Shown: positions 33,639 to 42,326 of the stretch, piece after piece
How positions within the stretch are numbered: position 1 is the first letter of the stretch
Layout of the letters: the number at the start of each line of letters is the position of its first letter
Assembly: GCF_036169555.1 (NCBI RefSeq)
Contig: NZ_CP108032.1
Span: 2,294,001-2,358,000 of the forward strand
Direction: 5' to 3'
Length of the DNA stretch: 64,000 nt
Source: Streptomyces sp. NBC_00306
Lineage (GTDB): Bacteria > Actinomycetota > Actinomycetes > Streptomycetales > Streptomycetaceae
The notes under the pieces: generated by a model
What the model saw: only the letters and a program-made list of their open reading frames with translations
What the model was told of the DNA's origin: nothing
Databases searched by the model: none
Program-made: the position numbers and the translations under genes

Positions 33639-34987
33639 GAGTGGTTGCTCCCCACCACTGGGGCCGCGGGGCGGCCTGGTTCCTTGGCCGTGGAACGGCC
33701 CATGGCGATGGCCTCGCGGTAGCGCTCGGCCGTGCCCTGTGCCGCTCTGGCCCAGGTGAAACGGGACAGCACCCGCTCGCGGCCGCCGGCACCGAGACGC
33801 GCTCTCAGCTCGGGGTCGCCGAGCAGTCTGCCCAGCGCCGCAGCCAGCGCGCCCGCGTCACCGGGCGGCACCGCGAGACAGCTCTCGCCGTCGGGGCCCG
33901 CGACCTCGGGGATCGCGCCGCCCGTGGTGGCGACCAGCGGTGTTCCGGTGGCCATCGCCTCGGCCGCGGGCAGTGAGAAGCCCTCGTACAGCGACGGCAC
34001 ACAGGCGACCTGCGCGCTGCGCACGAGGTCGACGAGTTCGGCGTCCGTGATGCCCTTGACGAACTCCACGGCGTCCTGGAGTCCGTACCGCTCGATCAAC
34101 TGGGCGACCGGCCCGTCCTCGGCGCGCTTGCCGACGACGACGAGATGGGCCGCGGGGTGCTCGGTGCGCAGCTTCGCCAGCGCCTCCACCAGGTGGACGA
34201 GGCCCTTGAGGGGCACGTCGGCGCTGGAGGTGGTCACGATGCGCCCGGGCACCTCGGCCACGGCGGGATTCGGCGAGAAAAGGTCGGTGTCGGCGCCGAT
34301 GTGGACGACGTCGATGCGGTCGCGGCGCACGCCGAGGTGCTCGACGATCTCCTGCTGCGAGGTGCCGGAGACGGTGAGGACGGACGGCAGCCGGCGCGCG
34401 ACGCGCTTCTGCATGCGGGTGAAGCCGTACCAGCGGCGTACGGAGAGGCGGCGCCGGCGGCCGTCCGCGGCGTCCAGCTCCAGCTGCCGGTCCACCGTGA
34501 TCGGGTGGTGGATGGTGGTGACGAGCGGTGCGCCGAGGTCGCCCAGCAGTCCGTAGCCGAGCGTCTGGTTGTCGTGGACGACGTCGAACTCGCCCCGGCG
34601 CGCGAGCAGATGACGGCGGGCGCGCAGCGAGAAGGTGAGCGGTTCGGGGAAGCCGCCGGTCCACATGGTGGCGACCTCGACGGCGTCGATCCAGTCGCGG
34701 TACTCGCCGCGGCGGGGCGTACGGAACGGGTCCGGGCTGCGGTACAGGTCGAGACTCGGGAGCTCGGTGAGCGGCACGCCCTCGTCGAGCACGGGGTAGG
34801 GCTGGGCGCCGATCACCTCGACGCTGTGCCCGAGACGGGCGAGCTCGCGCGAGAGGTGTCGCACATAGACGCCCTGGCCGCCGCAGAAGGGGTTGCCCTT
34901 GTAGGTGAGGAGCGCGATGCGCAGCGGTGTGTCACCGCCGCCGGACGGCCCTCGGCGAGGGCCGGCCTCGATGGCCTCAGCGGTCAC
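33632..34987 (-). CDS. glycosyltransferase family 4
   Basis: A 451-residue GT-B glycosyltransferase. The acceptor-side N-terminal half contains 'LLTYKGNPFCGGQGVYVRHLSRELARLGH'. The nucleotide-sugar half contains 'VPLKGLVHLVEAL' and the donor-binding E-x7-E stretch 'VPSLYEGFSLPAAEAMATG'. It transfers a sugar from NDP-sugar to an unknown, possibly lipid, acceptor. GTG 34987. First gene of the operon GT4 / methyltransferase / toroid protein, divergent from kstR, with a KstR-type box in the shared gap 54 bases upstream. Confidence 0.9.
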   Translation of the reverse strand: MTAEAIEAGPRRGPSGGGDTPLRIALLTYKGNPFCGGQGVYVRHLSRELARLGHSVEVIGAQPYPVLDEGVPLTELPSLDLYRSPDPFRTPRRGEYRDWIDAVEVATMWTGGFPEPLTFSLRARRHLLARRGEFDVVHDNQTLGYGLLGDLGAPLVTTIHHPITVDRQLELDAADGRRRRLSVRRWYGFTRMQKRVARRLPSVLTVSGTSQQEIVEHLGVRRDRIDVVHIGADTDLFSPNPAVAEVPGRIVTTSSADVPLKGLVHLVEALAKLRTEHPAAHLVVVGKRAEDGPVAQLIERYGLQDAVEFVKGITDAELVDLVRSAQVACVPSLYEGFSLPAAEAMATGTPLVATTGGAIPEVAGPDGESCLAVPPGDAGALAAALGRLLGDPELRARLGAGGRERVLSRFTWARAAQGTAERYREAIAMGRSTAKEPGRPAAPVVGSNHSC

Positions 34988-35040
34988 TCACGGCCCCCTT
35001 CTCATGCGTTTTCGCCGGAGCGTAACCGGTCGCGCTAATC

Positions 35041-35054
35041 TAGAACAAGTTTCA
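35041..35054. promoter_or_regulatory. KstR-type operator, site C
   Basis: TAGAACAAGTTTCA matches T-nn-AAC-nn-GTT-nn-A exactly. It lies in the gap between kstR and the divergent glycosyltransferase operon and could control either or both. Confidence 0.75.
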
Positions 35055-35185
35055 GACTTGATCGTTCGAGGAGCTTCGAATCTACCGGCTGGTAGCACCG
35101 CCGTAAGAGCCGGATCAGGTGATTCGCGCCACGACGGGACCGCTGCCATGCTGTGCGATCCGAAGTCGCGCATGGAACGGGACCT

Positions 35186-35806
35186 ATGACAGCCGAAGCC
35201 AAGCCGGCGGGGCCGGCGTCGCCGCCCCTGACGGAGCGCCAGGAGGCGCGCCGCCGTCGCATCCTGCACGCCAGCGCCCAGCTCGCCAGCCGGGGCGGCT
35301 TCGACGCGGTGCAGATGCGCGAGGTCGCCGAGGCCGCGGGGGTGGCCCTCGGCACGCTGTACCGCTACTTCCCCTCCAAGATCCATCTGCTGGTCGCCAC
35401 GATGCAGGACCAGCTCCAGCACATGCACACGACACTGCGCAAGCGCCCGCCGGCCGGGGAGAACGCCGCCGACCGGGTCGCGGAGACCCTGATGCGGGCC
35501 TTCCGCGCCCTCCAGCGCGAGCCGCACCTCGCGGACGCGATGGTGCGGGCGCTGACCTTCGCGGACCGCAGCGTGAGCCCCGAGGTCGACACGGTCTCGC
35601 GCCAGACGACGGCGATCATCCTGGACGCGATGGGCCTGGAGAACCCGACCCCGGAACAGCTCTCGGCGGTCCGGGTGATCGAGCACACCTGGCACTCGGC
35701 ACTGATCACCTGGCTCTCGGGCCGGGCCTCGATCGCCCAGGTCAAGATCGACATCGAGACGGTGTGCAGACTGATCGACCTGACGGACCCGCGGCGCGGT
35801 CACTGA
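35186..35806 (+). CDS. kstR: TetR family repressor, KstR orthologue
   Basis: A 206-residue TetR-type regulator. The DNA-binding part 'ERQEARRRRILHASAQLASRGGFDAVQMREVAEAAGV' with 'ALGTLYRYFPSKIHLLVATM' aligns nearly residue for residue with mycobacterial KstR (Rv3574), the repressor of cholesterol catabolism that is released by steroid-CoA thioesters. The ligand-binding half also follows KstR ('VRALTFADRSVSPEVD', 'RVIEHTWHSALITWLSGRAS'). ATG 35186; a start at 35153 would add an unlikely 11 residues. Six KstR-like boxes occur in the window, one directly upstream, so autoregulation is likely. Confidence 0.9.
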   Translation: MTAEAKPAGPASPPLTERQEARRRRILHASAQLASRGGFDAVQMREVAEAAGVALGTLYRYFPSKIHLLVATMQDQLQHMHTTLRKRPPAGENAADRVAETLMRAFRALQREPHLADAMVRALTFADRSVSPEVDTVSRQTTAIILDAMGLENPTPEQLSAVRVIEHTWHSALITWLSGRASIAQVKIDIETVCRLIDLTDPRRGH

Positions 35807-35857
35807 TCACGCAGGGCGGCCGGCCGTGGACCCCGCGAGCGGGCCCCGCCGGGCCGG

Positions 35858-36091
35858 CTACTCCTCCGGTGGGAAGACCGGCTCCCCGCTGTCCAGGAGC
35901 GTGATCGCGATCGCCTCGACCGGGCAACACTCCGCAGCCGCCAGGATCCGCTCGTTCGCGTCGGTGTCCGTGTCGCGGGCGTGCGACTGGCGCGCCGAGT
36001 CGAGGCGGAAGCCCTCCGGGGCGTTGCCCACGCACAGGCCCGAGCCGATGCAGACGCCCCGGTCGACCTCGACGTGCCAGCGGTCCCCCAT
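35858..36091 (-). CDS. 3Fe-4S ferredoxin
   Basis: A 77-residue ferredoxin. Three cysteine ligands are placed as in P450 partner ferredoxins: 'GVCIGSGLC' (C-x5-C) and 'CCPVEAI' (CP), with no fourth cysteine, hence a [3Fe-4S] cluster. It would pass electrons to a P450, most plausibly CYP125 or the P450 at 0.7 kb. Its ATG overlaps the stop of the aldehyde dehydrogenase gene (TGATG), so the two are coupled. Confidence 0.92.
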   Translation of the reverse strand: MGDRWHVEVDRGVCIGSGLCVGNAPEGFRLDSARQSHARDTDTDANERILAAAECCPVEAIAITLLDSGEPVFPPEE

Positions 36092-37551
36092 CAGACGCCC
36101 CCGTGCCCGGCCGGCAGGTGGATCATCTTGTGCTCCAGGTACTCGCTGAGCCCCTCGGGGCCGAACTCCCGGCCCACGCCCGAGTCCTTGTAGCCGCCGA
36201 ACGGGCCGAGCATGTCGAGGCTGAAGGTGTTGACGTTGTACGTGCCCGTCCTGACCCGGCGGGCGAAGTCGATGCCCCGTGCGACGTCGGAGGTCCACAC
36301 GCTGCCGCTCAGCCCGTAGTCGGAGTCGTTGGCGATCTTCGCCGCCTCCGTCTCGTCGCCGTAGGGCAGCAGGCAGATGACCGGGCCGAAGATCTCCTCG
36401 CGGGCGATCCGCATGGAGTTGTCGACGCCGCCGAACAGCGTCGGCTCCACGTACCAGCCCCTCTCCTGCGCCGCCGGGCGGCCGCCGCCGGTGAGGATCT
36501 TGGCGCCTTCCTCCTGCCCGATCCGGATGTAGTCGAGGGAGCGCTGCTGCTGGCGCCTCGCCACGAGCGGGCCGACCTGGGTGGCCGGGTCGAGCGGGTC
36601 GCCGACCACCAGGGCGGCGGCCGCTGCCGTGAGCGCCTCGGCGATCTCGTCGTAGCGGCTGCGCGGCGCGAGGATGCGGGTCTGGGCCACACAGGCCTGG
36701 CCGTTGTTCATCCAGGCGGCGGGCACGATCCCGGCGATCGTGGTGTCGAGGTCGGCGTCGGGGAGGATCACGGCCGCCGACTTGCCGCCGAGTTCCAGGG
36801 TCACGCGGGTGAGGTGACGTGCCGCGACCTCCATGACGCGCTTGCCGGCCGCGACGGAACCGGTGAAGGAGACCTTGTCGATGCCGGGGTGCCCGACCAG
36901 GTACTCACTGACCTCGCGGTCGGCGGGCAGGATCGACAGCACGCCCTCCGGCAGGCCGGCCTCCTGGGCCATCTCCGCGAGGATGTAGGAGTCGAGCGGC
37001 GACTCGGGAGACGGCTTGAGCACGACGGTGCATCCGGCGAGCAGCGCCGGGCCCAGCTTGGCGGCGGCGGTGAACTGCGGGACGTTCCACGGCACGACGG
37101 CCGCCACCACGCCGACGGGCTCGCGTGTCACGAGGATCGGCCCTAGCGCTCCGGCCCGCGTCTCCTCGTAGACGAAGTCCCGTGCGACGGCGATCGCCGA
37201 GTCCCAGACCATCATGGCGCCGAGCGCCTGGGCGAGGACGCTCCAGGAGTAGGGGGAGCCGTTCTGCGAGCTGATGGAACGGGCGATCTCCTCGTGCCGT
37301 ACGGCGATCGCGTCCTTGATCCGGCTCACGACGGCGATCCGCTCCTCCAGCGTCGCCCGCGGCCAGGGGCCCTCGTCGAAGGCCTTGCGCGCGACGGCCA
37401 CGGCGCGGTCGACGTCGGCGCGCGAGGCGTGCGGGACGCGGCCGATGACCTGCTCGGTGTGGGGTGAGACGACCTCGATGGTCCCGCCGCCGGCGGGGTC
37501 GGCCAACTCGCCGCCGATGAACAGTTTTCCGTGTTCCACGAGCTCGGTCAT
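36091..37551 (-). CDS. aldehyde dehydrogenase (NAD-dependent)
   Basis: A 486-residue aldehyde dehydrogenase. The catalytic Cys is in 'NNGQACVAQTR', the general-base Glu in 'LELGGKSA', and the cofactor loop in 'FTGSVAAGKRV'. It would oxidise the aldehyde made from a P450-hydroxylated side chain to the acid. The start ATG 37551 has GGAGG eight bases upstream; the frame stays open further upstream but through the operator region. Promoter region with two palindromes (37580-37596 and 37594-37611). Confidence 0.92.
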   Translation of the reverse strand: MTELVEHGKLFIGGELADPAGGGTIEVVSPHTEQVIGRVPHASRADVDRAVAVARKAFDEGPWPRATLEERIAVVSRIKDAIAVRHEEIARSISSQNGSPYSWSVLAQALGAMMVWDSAIAVARDFVYEETRAGALGPILVTREPVGVVAAVVPWNVPQFTAAAKLGPALLAGCTVVLKPSPESPLDSYILAEMAQEAGLPEGVLSILPADREVSEYLVGHPGIDKVSFTGSVAAGKRVMEVAARHLTRVTLELGGKSAAVILPDADLDTTIAGIVPAAWMNNGQACVAQTRILAPRSRYDEIAEALTAAAAALVVGDPLDPATQVGPLVARRQQQRSLDYIRIGQEEGAKILTGGGRPAAQERGWYVEPTLFGGVDNSMRIAREEIFGPVICLLPYGDETEAAKIANDSDYGLSGSVWTSDVARGIDFARRVRTGTYNVNTFSLDMLGPFGGYKDSGVGREFGPEGLSEYLEHKMIHLPAGHGGV

Positions 37552-37579
37552 GGCTGCTGCCTCCTGCACCCGGGCTGTT

Positions 37580-37596
37580 TCTGACACTGTTTCAGA
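37580..37596. promoter_or_regulatory. TCTGAC-n5-GTCAGA type dyad, site 4
   Basis: TCTGACACTGTTTCAGA fits the 17-bp dyad with one mismatch in the arms. It lies 28 bases upstream of the aldehyde dehydrogenase start and overlaps an 18-bp perfect palindrome at 37594-37611. Confidence 0.55.
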
Positions 37597-37611
37597 ACTG
37601 ATATCAGTTCT
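37594..37611. promoter_or_regulatory. 18-bp perfect palindrome upstream of aldehyde dehydrogenase gene
   Basis: AGAACTGATATCAGTTCT is perfectly palindromic. Its half-sites AGAAC/GTTCT are those of the KstR boxes but spaced further apart, so it may be a variant KstR operator or the site of another TetR-type protein. Confidence 0.6.
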
Positions 37612-37724
37612 AGTTATGGGGAGCAATGGCGGCGACGAAGAAGCCCGCCAGCGGCAGCACACCCCCGATCCAGGGGAAGGCGCGCCCTCAACCCCACGGG
37701 AAACCGGTCGACTTGGGCGACCAT

Positions 37725-37738
37725 TGGAACCCGTTCTA
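37725..37738. promoter_or_regulatory. KstR-type operator, site E
   Basis: TGGAACCCGTTCTA matches T-nn-AAC-nn-GTT-nn-A. It lies 16 bases upstream of the GTG start of the MBL-fold gene. Confidence 0.75.
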
Positions 37739-37754
37739 GTTATAGTGGGAGGGC

Positions 37755-38822
37755 GTGGCCCTGCCGCCGGACAGAGACGAGGCCCCCATGCCCCAGGTGA
37801 TCGACCACCGCGGCGGCGTCTGGTCCATCGAGGTGCCCATCCCGGACAACCCTCTCGGGCACACTCTCGTCCATCTCCTCGACACCGGCCGCGGGCCCGT
37901 CCTTGTCGACACCGGATGGGACGACCCCTCCTCCTGGGACGCCCTCGATGCCGGACTGGACTCGCTCGGGGTGCGGATCGCCGACATCCACGGGGTGGTC
38001 GTCACCCACCACCACCCCGACCACCACGGCCTCTCCGGGCAGGTCCGCGAGGTGTCCGGAGCCTGGATCGCGATGCACGCGGCGGACGCGGACGTCGTAC
38101 GCCGGACCCGGGAGGCCGAGCCCGCGAGGTGGCTCGACTATCTCGCCGACAAGCTCTGCCGGGCCGGGGCGCCGGACGAGCATGTCGCGCCCCTGCGGGC
38201 CGCCCGGGAGCAGGGGCGGATGCGGACGCTGCCGGGACTGCGGGCCGCGCTGCCCGACCGGGAGATCGTCCCGGGCGAGCTGCTGGACCTGAAGGACCGG
38301 CAGCTGCGGGCGATCTGGACACCCGGCCACACACCCGGCCATGTCTGTCTGCATCTGGAGGAGGACCACCCGGCCGGGCTGCCGGGCCACGGGCGACTGT
38401 TCTCCGGGGACCATCTGCTGCCGGGGATCACGCCGCACATCGGGCTCTACGAGGACCCCGACGACGCCACGGTCACCGACCCGCTGGGCGACTACCTCGA
38501 CTCCCTGGAGCGCATCGGCCGGCTCGCGCCCGCCGAGGTGCTGCCCGCGCACCAGCACGCGTTCGCCGATGCCCCCGGCCGCGTACGGGAGTTGCTCGGC
38601 CATCACGAGGAGCGCCTCACCGGGCTGCTCGACCTGCTCGCCGAGCCGCTCACGCCGTGGCAGACCGCCGAGCGGATGGAGTGGAACCGGCCGTGGGAGG
38701 AGATCCCCTACGGCTCGCGGAACATCGCCGTCTCGGAGGCCGAGGCGCATCTGCGCCGACTGGTCAAGCTCGGGCGCGCGGAGGTGCTGTCCGGAACGCC
38801 CACGACGTACGTCGCTCTCTGA
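37755..38822 (+). CDS. MBL-fold metallo-hydrolase
   Basis: A 355-residue metallo-beta-lactamase-fold hydrolase. The dinuclear zinc motif is 'VVTHHHPDHHGLSG', with further ligands in 'TPGHTPGHVC', 'LFSGDHLLPG' and 'LPAHQHAF'. The C-terminal ~80 residues form a winged-helix-like cap typical of the glyoxalase-II-like subgroup that cleaves thioesters or lactones. A thioesterase role on acyl-CoA would suit its KstR-type promoter, but this is inference. GTG 37755 has GGGAGG just upstream; ATG 37788 (MPQVID, GAGG upstream) is an equally good start. Confidence 0.88.
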   Translation: MALPPDRDEAPMPQVIDHRGGVWSIEVPIPDNPLGHTLVHLLDTGRGPVLVDTGWDDPSSWDALDAGLDSLGVRIADIHGVVVTHHHPDHHGLSGQVREVSGAWIAMHAADADVVRRTREAEPARWLDYLADKLCRAGAPDEHVAPLRAAREQGRMRTLPGLRAALPDREIVPGELLDLKDRQLRAIWTPGHTPGHVCLHLEEDHPAGLPGHGRLFSGDHLLPGITPHIGLYEDPDDATVTDPLGDYLDSLERIGRLAPAEVLPAHQHAFADAPGRVRELLGHHEERLTGLLDLLAEPLTPWQTAERMEWNRPWEEIPYGSRNIAVSEAEAHLRRLVKLGRAEVLSGTPTTYVAL

Positions 38823-38992
38823 CCGGCCGCCCGCCCCCGCCCCCGGTGGACCGCCGGACCACCCCGCCGCCCCTTCCCGCGGACCGGCCGCCCGTTCCGG
38901 AGAGGCCCGCCCCCGATCCCCCGGGCGGGCCCCCACCGCCGTGGGCGGGATCCGCCCGGAGGTGACCTGGTGACCGGCCGGTACAGTGAGCG

Positions 38993-39095
38993 AGTCGTCA
39001 TCACACCCGTACGGGGGGAAGCCGGTGCAAATCCGGCGCTGACCCGCAACCGTGAACCGCCGTCGCCGGCGGTGAGCCGGACTGCCCCGTACGCG
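38993..39095 (+). promoter_or_regulatory. cobalamin riboswitch
   Basis: The leader contains the cobalamin aptamer core GGGAAGCCGGTGCAAATCCGG (39016 onward, only partly quoted here), then GCTGACCCGCAACCGT and the closing box GAGCCGGACTGCCCC. CCGTACGGGG near 39008 pairs with CCCCGTACG near 39085 as the closing helix. A -10-like TACAGT lies at 38982. The element controls the B12 import operon that starts at 39218; binding of adenosylcobalamin would switch expression off. Confidence 0.93.
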
Positions 39096-39190
39096 GCCGT
39101 GACCGGCTCGTGCCCCGGCAACCGCCGGTGGCCGGCACCGTCGAGGAATACGGAGCCGGAGCCCTGGTGCCCACGTGTGCCCGTGCCCGG

Positions 39191-39206
39191 CTCTCCCGCA
39201 GGAGAG
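39191..39206 (+). promoter_or_regulatory. ribosome-binding-site hairpin (riboswitch expression platform)
   Basis: CTCTCC-CGCA-GGAGAG forms a tight hairpin that hides the ribosome binding site GGAGAG of the first B12-operon gene. This suggests that the riboswitch acts on translation start. Confidence 0.55.
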
Positions 39207-39217
39207 GCCCGCCCGCC

Positions 39218-40483
39218 ATGACCCCCGTTCGCCGCACCACCGCAGCGGTCGCCGCATCCGCCGTTCTCGGCATGGCCGTCGTCGCGGCCGCCGCACCGGC
39301 AGCTTTCGCGACTCCCGCCCCCAAGCCGTCGCCGTCCACCGTGCTGCCCTCCGGTCTCTACGGCACGACCGACCCGGCCTACGACGGCGTCTGGCGCCAG
39401 TCGCTGGCCCTGCTCGCGCAGGACACGGTGAAGGTGAAGCCCGCCACCAAGGCGGTCGACTGGCTGACCGGCCAGCAGTGCGCGAGCGGCGCCTTCCCCT
39501 CGTACCGCGCGGACGCCTCCAAGCCGTGCGACGCCAAGCTCCCGCTGGACTCCAACGCCACCGCCGCCGCCGTCCAGGCCCTCGCCGCCCTCGGCGGCCA
39601 GGACGCCACGGTGAAGAAGTCCGTCGCGTGGCTGAAGTCGGTGCAGAACGCGGACGGCGGCTGGGGCTACAACCCCGGCGGCGCGAGTGACGCCAACTCC
39701 ACCTCCGTCGTGATCGGCGCGCTCGCGTCGGTGGGCGAGAAGCCGGCCGCGGTGAAGGCGAAGAACGGGAAGTCGCCGTACGACGCTCTGCTGACCTTCG
39801 CGAAGCCCTGCACCGGCAAGGACGCCGGCGCGTTCGTGTTCCAGGTGAAGCAGCCCGGCATAGTCGCCGACTCCACGGCGGCGGGCGTGCTGGGCGCGCT
39901 CGGCAAGGGCCTCGCGGTCGAGGGTCCGAAGCCGGTGGCTCCCGCCGCGTGCGCCGCAGGGGCCACGCCGGAGCAGGCCGCGCAGAACGGTGCCGCCTAC
40001 CTCGTGAGCGCGCTGAAGAAGACCGGTCACCTCGACTCGGCGCCGATGCCCGGGGCCGAGAACCCGGCCCCGCAGCCCGACTTCGGCAACACGGCCGACG
40101 CGGTGACGGCCCTGTCCGCCGCCGGACACTCCGACCAGGCGGCCGCCACGACGACGTGGCTGGAGAAGAACTCGGCGGCCTGGGCGAAGGCGTCAGGACC
40201 GGCGGCGTACGCGCAGCTGATCCTCGCCGCCCACGCGGTCGGCGCGGACCCGCAGAAGTTCGGCGGCGCCGACCTCGTGAAGCAGCTGAACGCGACCGGG
40301 CCCGCTCCGCAGGCGTCCGGCGCCGAGAAGTCGGATTCGTCGGGGTCGACGGGGTCGTCCGACGCGTCCGAGAAGGACGACAAGGACGACTCCGGCATCG
40401 GTGTGTGGTGGATCGTCGGCGCGTTCTTCGTGGCCAGCGTCGGCGTGGGCATCCTGTTCAGCGGCCGCCGCAAGAAGCAGTGA
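39218..40483 (+). CDS. secreted, membrane-anchored alpha-toroid protein of the B12 uptake operon
   Basis: A 421-residue exported protein. A signal peptide (residues 1-31, cleaved near 'AFA') is followed by helical repeats typical of the prenyltransferase/squalene-oxidase toroid ('AVDWLTGQQCASGAFPSYRA', 'SVQNADGGWGYNPGG', 'SDANSTSVVIGALAS'). A Ser/Asp/Lys-rich spacer (about 370-395) leads to a C-terminal membrane helix with an 'RRKKQ' tail. The vertebrate B12 carriers intrinsic factor and transcobalamin have the same toroid fold. Its place directly behind a B12 riboswitch and ahead of an ECF transporter suggests it captures cobalamin or its complexes at the cell surface. Confidence 0.85.
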   Translation: MTPVRRTTAAVAASAVLGMAVVAAAAPAAFATPAPKPSPSTVLPSGLYGTTDPAYDGVWRQSLALLAQDTVKVKPATKAVDWLTGQQCASGAFPSYRADASKPCDAKLPLDSNATAAAVQALAALGGQDATVKKSVAWLKSVQNADGGWGYNPGGASDANSTSVVIGALASVGEKPAAVKAKNGKSPYDALLTFAKPCTGKDAGAFVFQVKQPGIVADSTAAGVLGALGKGLAVEGPKPVAPAACAAGATPEQAAQNGAAYLVSALKKTGHLDSAPMPGAENPAPQPDFGNTADAVTALSAAGHSDQAAATTTWLEKNSAAWAKASGPAAYAQLILAAHAVGADPQKFGGADLVKQLNATGPAPQASGAEKSDSSGSTGSSDASEKDDKDDSGIGVWWIVGAFFVASVGVGILFSGRRKKQ

Positions 40484-41151
40484 TGCGGGCGCGACTGCTC
40501 GCCCTGGTCCTCGCGCTCGGCACCGCGCTGACGGTGCTGGGCGCGGGGCCCGCCCATGCGGCGGGCTACCGCTACTGGTCGTTCTGGCAGGGCGCCGGTG
40601 ACGGGACCTGGGCGTACGCCACCGAGGGACCGGCGACGGCGCGCCCCGACGACGGCGCGGTCAACGGCTTCCGGTTCTCCGTGAGCGAGGACAGCTCGGA
40701 CTCGGCGCGACCGCGGAAGGCGCCGGACTTCGCGGCGATCTGCGCGGGCACGGCCCCGAAGGCGGGCACGAAGCGGATCGCGCTGGTCATCGACCCCGGC
40801 ACCCCGCAGGACGCGCCGACGGGCGAGGCACCTCCCGCGCTGCGGGCCGCGTGCGCCCGGGTGGCACCCGACGCGACGACGGCGGAAGCGCTGGCGTCGG
40901 TGGCGAAGCCCCTGCGGTACAACAACCAGGCGCTGCTCTGCGGGATCTCGGGCTATCCGGTGTCGGGCTGCGGCGAGCAGATCGCGGATCCGGCCGCCTC
41001 CTCCTCACCGGCCGCCTCCGCGACCGCGGCTGCCTCCGACGGTTCGGCCGGCTCGGACGGCGGTCCGTCGCTCGGACTCGTGGCGGGCCTGGCGGCGATC
41101 GGGCTGCTGGCAGCCGCGGCGGTGTGGCAGTCCCGGCGCCGACGCGGATGA
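40483..41151 (+). CDS. secreted, membrane-anchored partner protein of the B12 operon
   Basis: A 222-residue exported protein with a signal peptide (to about 'AHA', residue 26), a ~145-residue domain with four cysteines ('FAAICAG', 'RAACARV', 'ALLCGISGYPVSGCG') that probably form disulfides, a Ser/Ala-rich spacer, and a C-terminal membrane helix followed by 'RRRRG'. The 'YRYWSFWQ...WAYATEGPA' start suggests a beta-rich fold. It overlaps the upstream gene by one base (TGATG). Together with the toroid protein it could form a two-part surface receptor comparable to the two domains of intrinsic factor; this is inference. Confidence 0.8.
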   Translation: MRARLLALVLALGTALTVLGAGPAHAAGYRYWSFWQGAGDGTWAYATEGPATARPDDGAVNGFRFSVSEDSSDSARPRKAPDFAAICAGTAPKAGTKRIALVIDPGTPQDAPTGEAPPALRAACARVAPDATTAEALASVAKPLRYNNQALLCGISGYPVSGCGEQIADPAASSSPAASATAAASDGSAGSDGGPSLGLVAGLAAIGLLAAAAVWQSRRRRG

Positions 41152-42326
41152 GGACGGACACCGGCGTGCGGCGCGAACCGGCGGACAGGGCGGGTGCGGA
41201 GGGACACCGTTCCCCGTGGCACCGGCTGCGCGCGCCCGAGGCGCACCGCGGCAACTCCCTGCACGCCGGTGCCTGGTGGCTGTGGGCCCTCGGGCTCGCC
41301 ACCGCCGCATCGCGGACCACGAACCCCCTGCTCCTCGGGCTGCTCGTGGGCGTGGCCGGCTATGTCGTCGCCGCCCGGCGCACGGACGCGCCCTGGGCCC
41401 GTTCCTACGGCGCGTTCGTCAAGCTCGGTCTCGTCGTCATCGTCATCCGTGTCCTCTTCTCCGTGGTGCTCGGCTCCCCCATCCCCGGCACGCACGTGCT
41501 GCTCACGCTTCCCGAAGTCCCGCTTCCCGACTGGGTCCGCGGCATCCGGATCGGCGGCCGGGTCTCGGCCGAGCAGATCGTGTTCGCGCTGTACGACGGC
41601 GCGAAGCTGGCCACCCTCCTCATCTGCGTCGGCGCCGCCAACGCCCTCGCCAATCCGGCCCGGCTGCTCAAGTCGCTGCCGGCCGCGCTGTACGAGGCGG
41701 GTGTCGCCGTCGTCGTCGCGATGACCTTCGCGCCGAACATGGTGTCCGACGTCGTCCGGCTGCGCACCGCCCGCCGGCTGCGCGGCCGCCCCACCGGCGG
41801 GATCAGGGCGATCGCGCAGATCGGGCTGCCTGTGCTGGAAGGTGCGCTGGAGCGTTCGGTCGCGGTCGCCGCGTCGATGGACGCGCGGGGGTACGGGCGC
41901 AGTGCGCAGGTCCCGCCCGCCGTCCGCCGTACGACGACCGTGCTGACGCTCGGCGGGCTCCTCGGAGTCTGCGCGGGCACGTACGGGCTGCTGGCCGCGG
42001 AAGGCGCCGCGTACGGACTGCCCGTCCTCGTCGGCGGGCTCGGTGCCGCGATGGCCGGGCTGTGGCTCGGCGGCCGGCGCTCCGTCCGCAGCCGCTACCG
42101 CCCCGACCGGTTCGGCCCGCGGTCCTGGCTGGTGGCCGGATCGGGCGTGGCCGTCGCGGCGTTGATGATCCGCGCGGGCACCTGGGACCCCCAGTCGCTG
42201 CACCCGGGCGTCGTGCCGCTGACCGCGCCCACCCTGCCGCTGTGGCCTGCGGTCGGCATCCTGATCGGACTGCTGCCGGCATTCGTCGCGCCCGTCCCCG
42301 AGGCATCCAAGGAGTCGACCCCGTGA
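41148..42326 (+). CDS. ECF transporter transmembrane subunit (EcfT/CbiQ family)
   Basis: A 392-residue membrane protein with about eight or nine helices. The two coupling-helix signatures needed for contact with the ATPases are visible as 'RTARRLRGRP' and 'SMDARGYGRS' (the Ala-Arg-Gly motif). It forms the energising core with the fused ATPase encoded next. It is longer than usual EcfT proteins (~265 residues) through extra C-terminal helices. ATG overlaps the upstream stop (ATGA). Confidence 0.9.
   Translation: MRTDTGVRREPADRAGAEGHRSPWHRLRAPEAHRGNSLHAGAWWLWALGLATAASRTTNPLLLGLLVGVAGYVVAARRTDAPWARSYGAFVKLGLVVIVIRVLFSVVLGSPIPGTHVLLTLPEVPLPDWVRGIRIGGRVSAEQIVFALYDGAKLATLLICVGAANALANPARLLKSLPAALYEAGVAVVVAMTFAPNMVSDVVRLRTARRLRGRPTGGIRAIAQIGLPVLEGALERSVAVAASMDARGYGRSAQVPPAVRRTTTVLTLGGLLGVCAGTYGLLAAEGAAYGLPVLVGGLGAAMAGLWLGGRRSVRSRYRPDRFGPRSWLVAGSGVAVAALMIRAGTWDPQSLHPGVVPLTAPTLPLWPAVGILIGLLPAFVAPVPEASKESTP

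Noticed and set aside
37594..37611. Calling the 18-bp palindrome before the aldehyde dehydrogenase gene a standard KstR box
   Set aside because: The half-sites are right but the spacing between AAC and GTT is eight bases, not two, so it is listed only as a palindrome.
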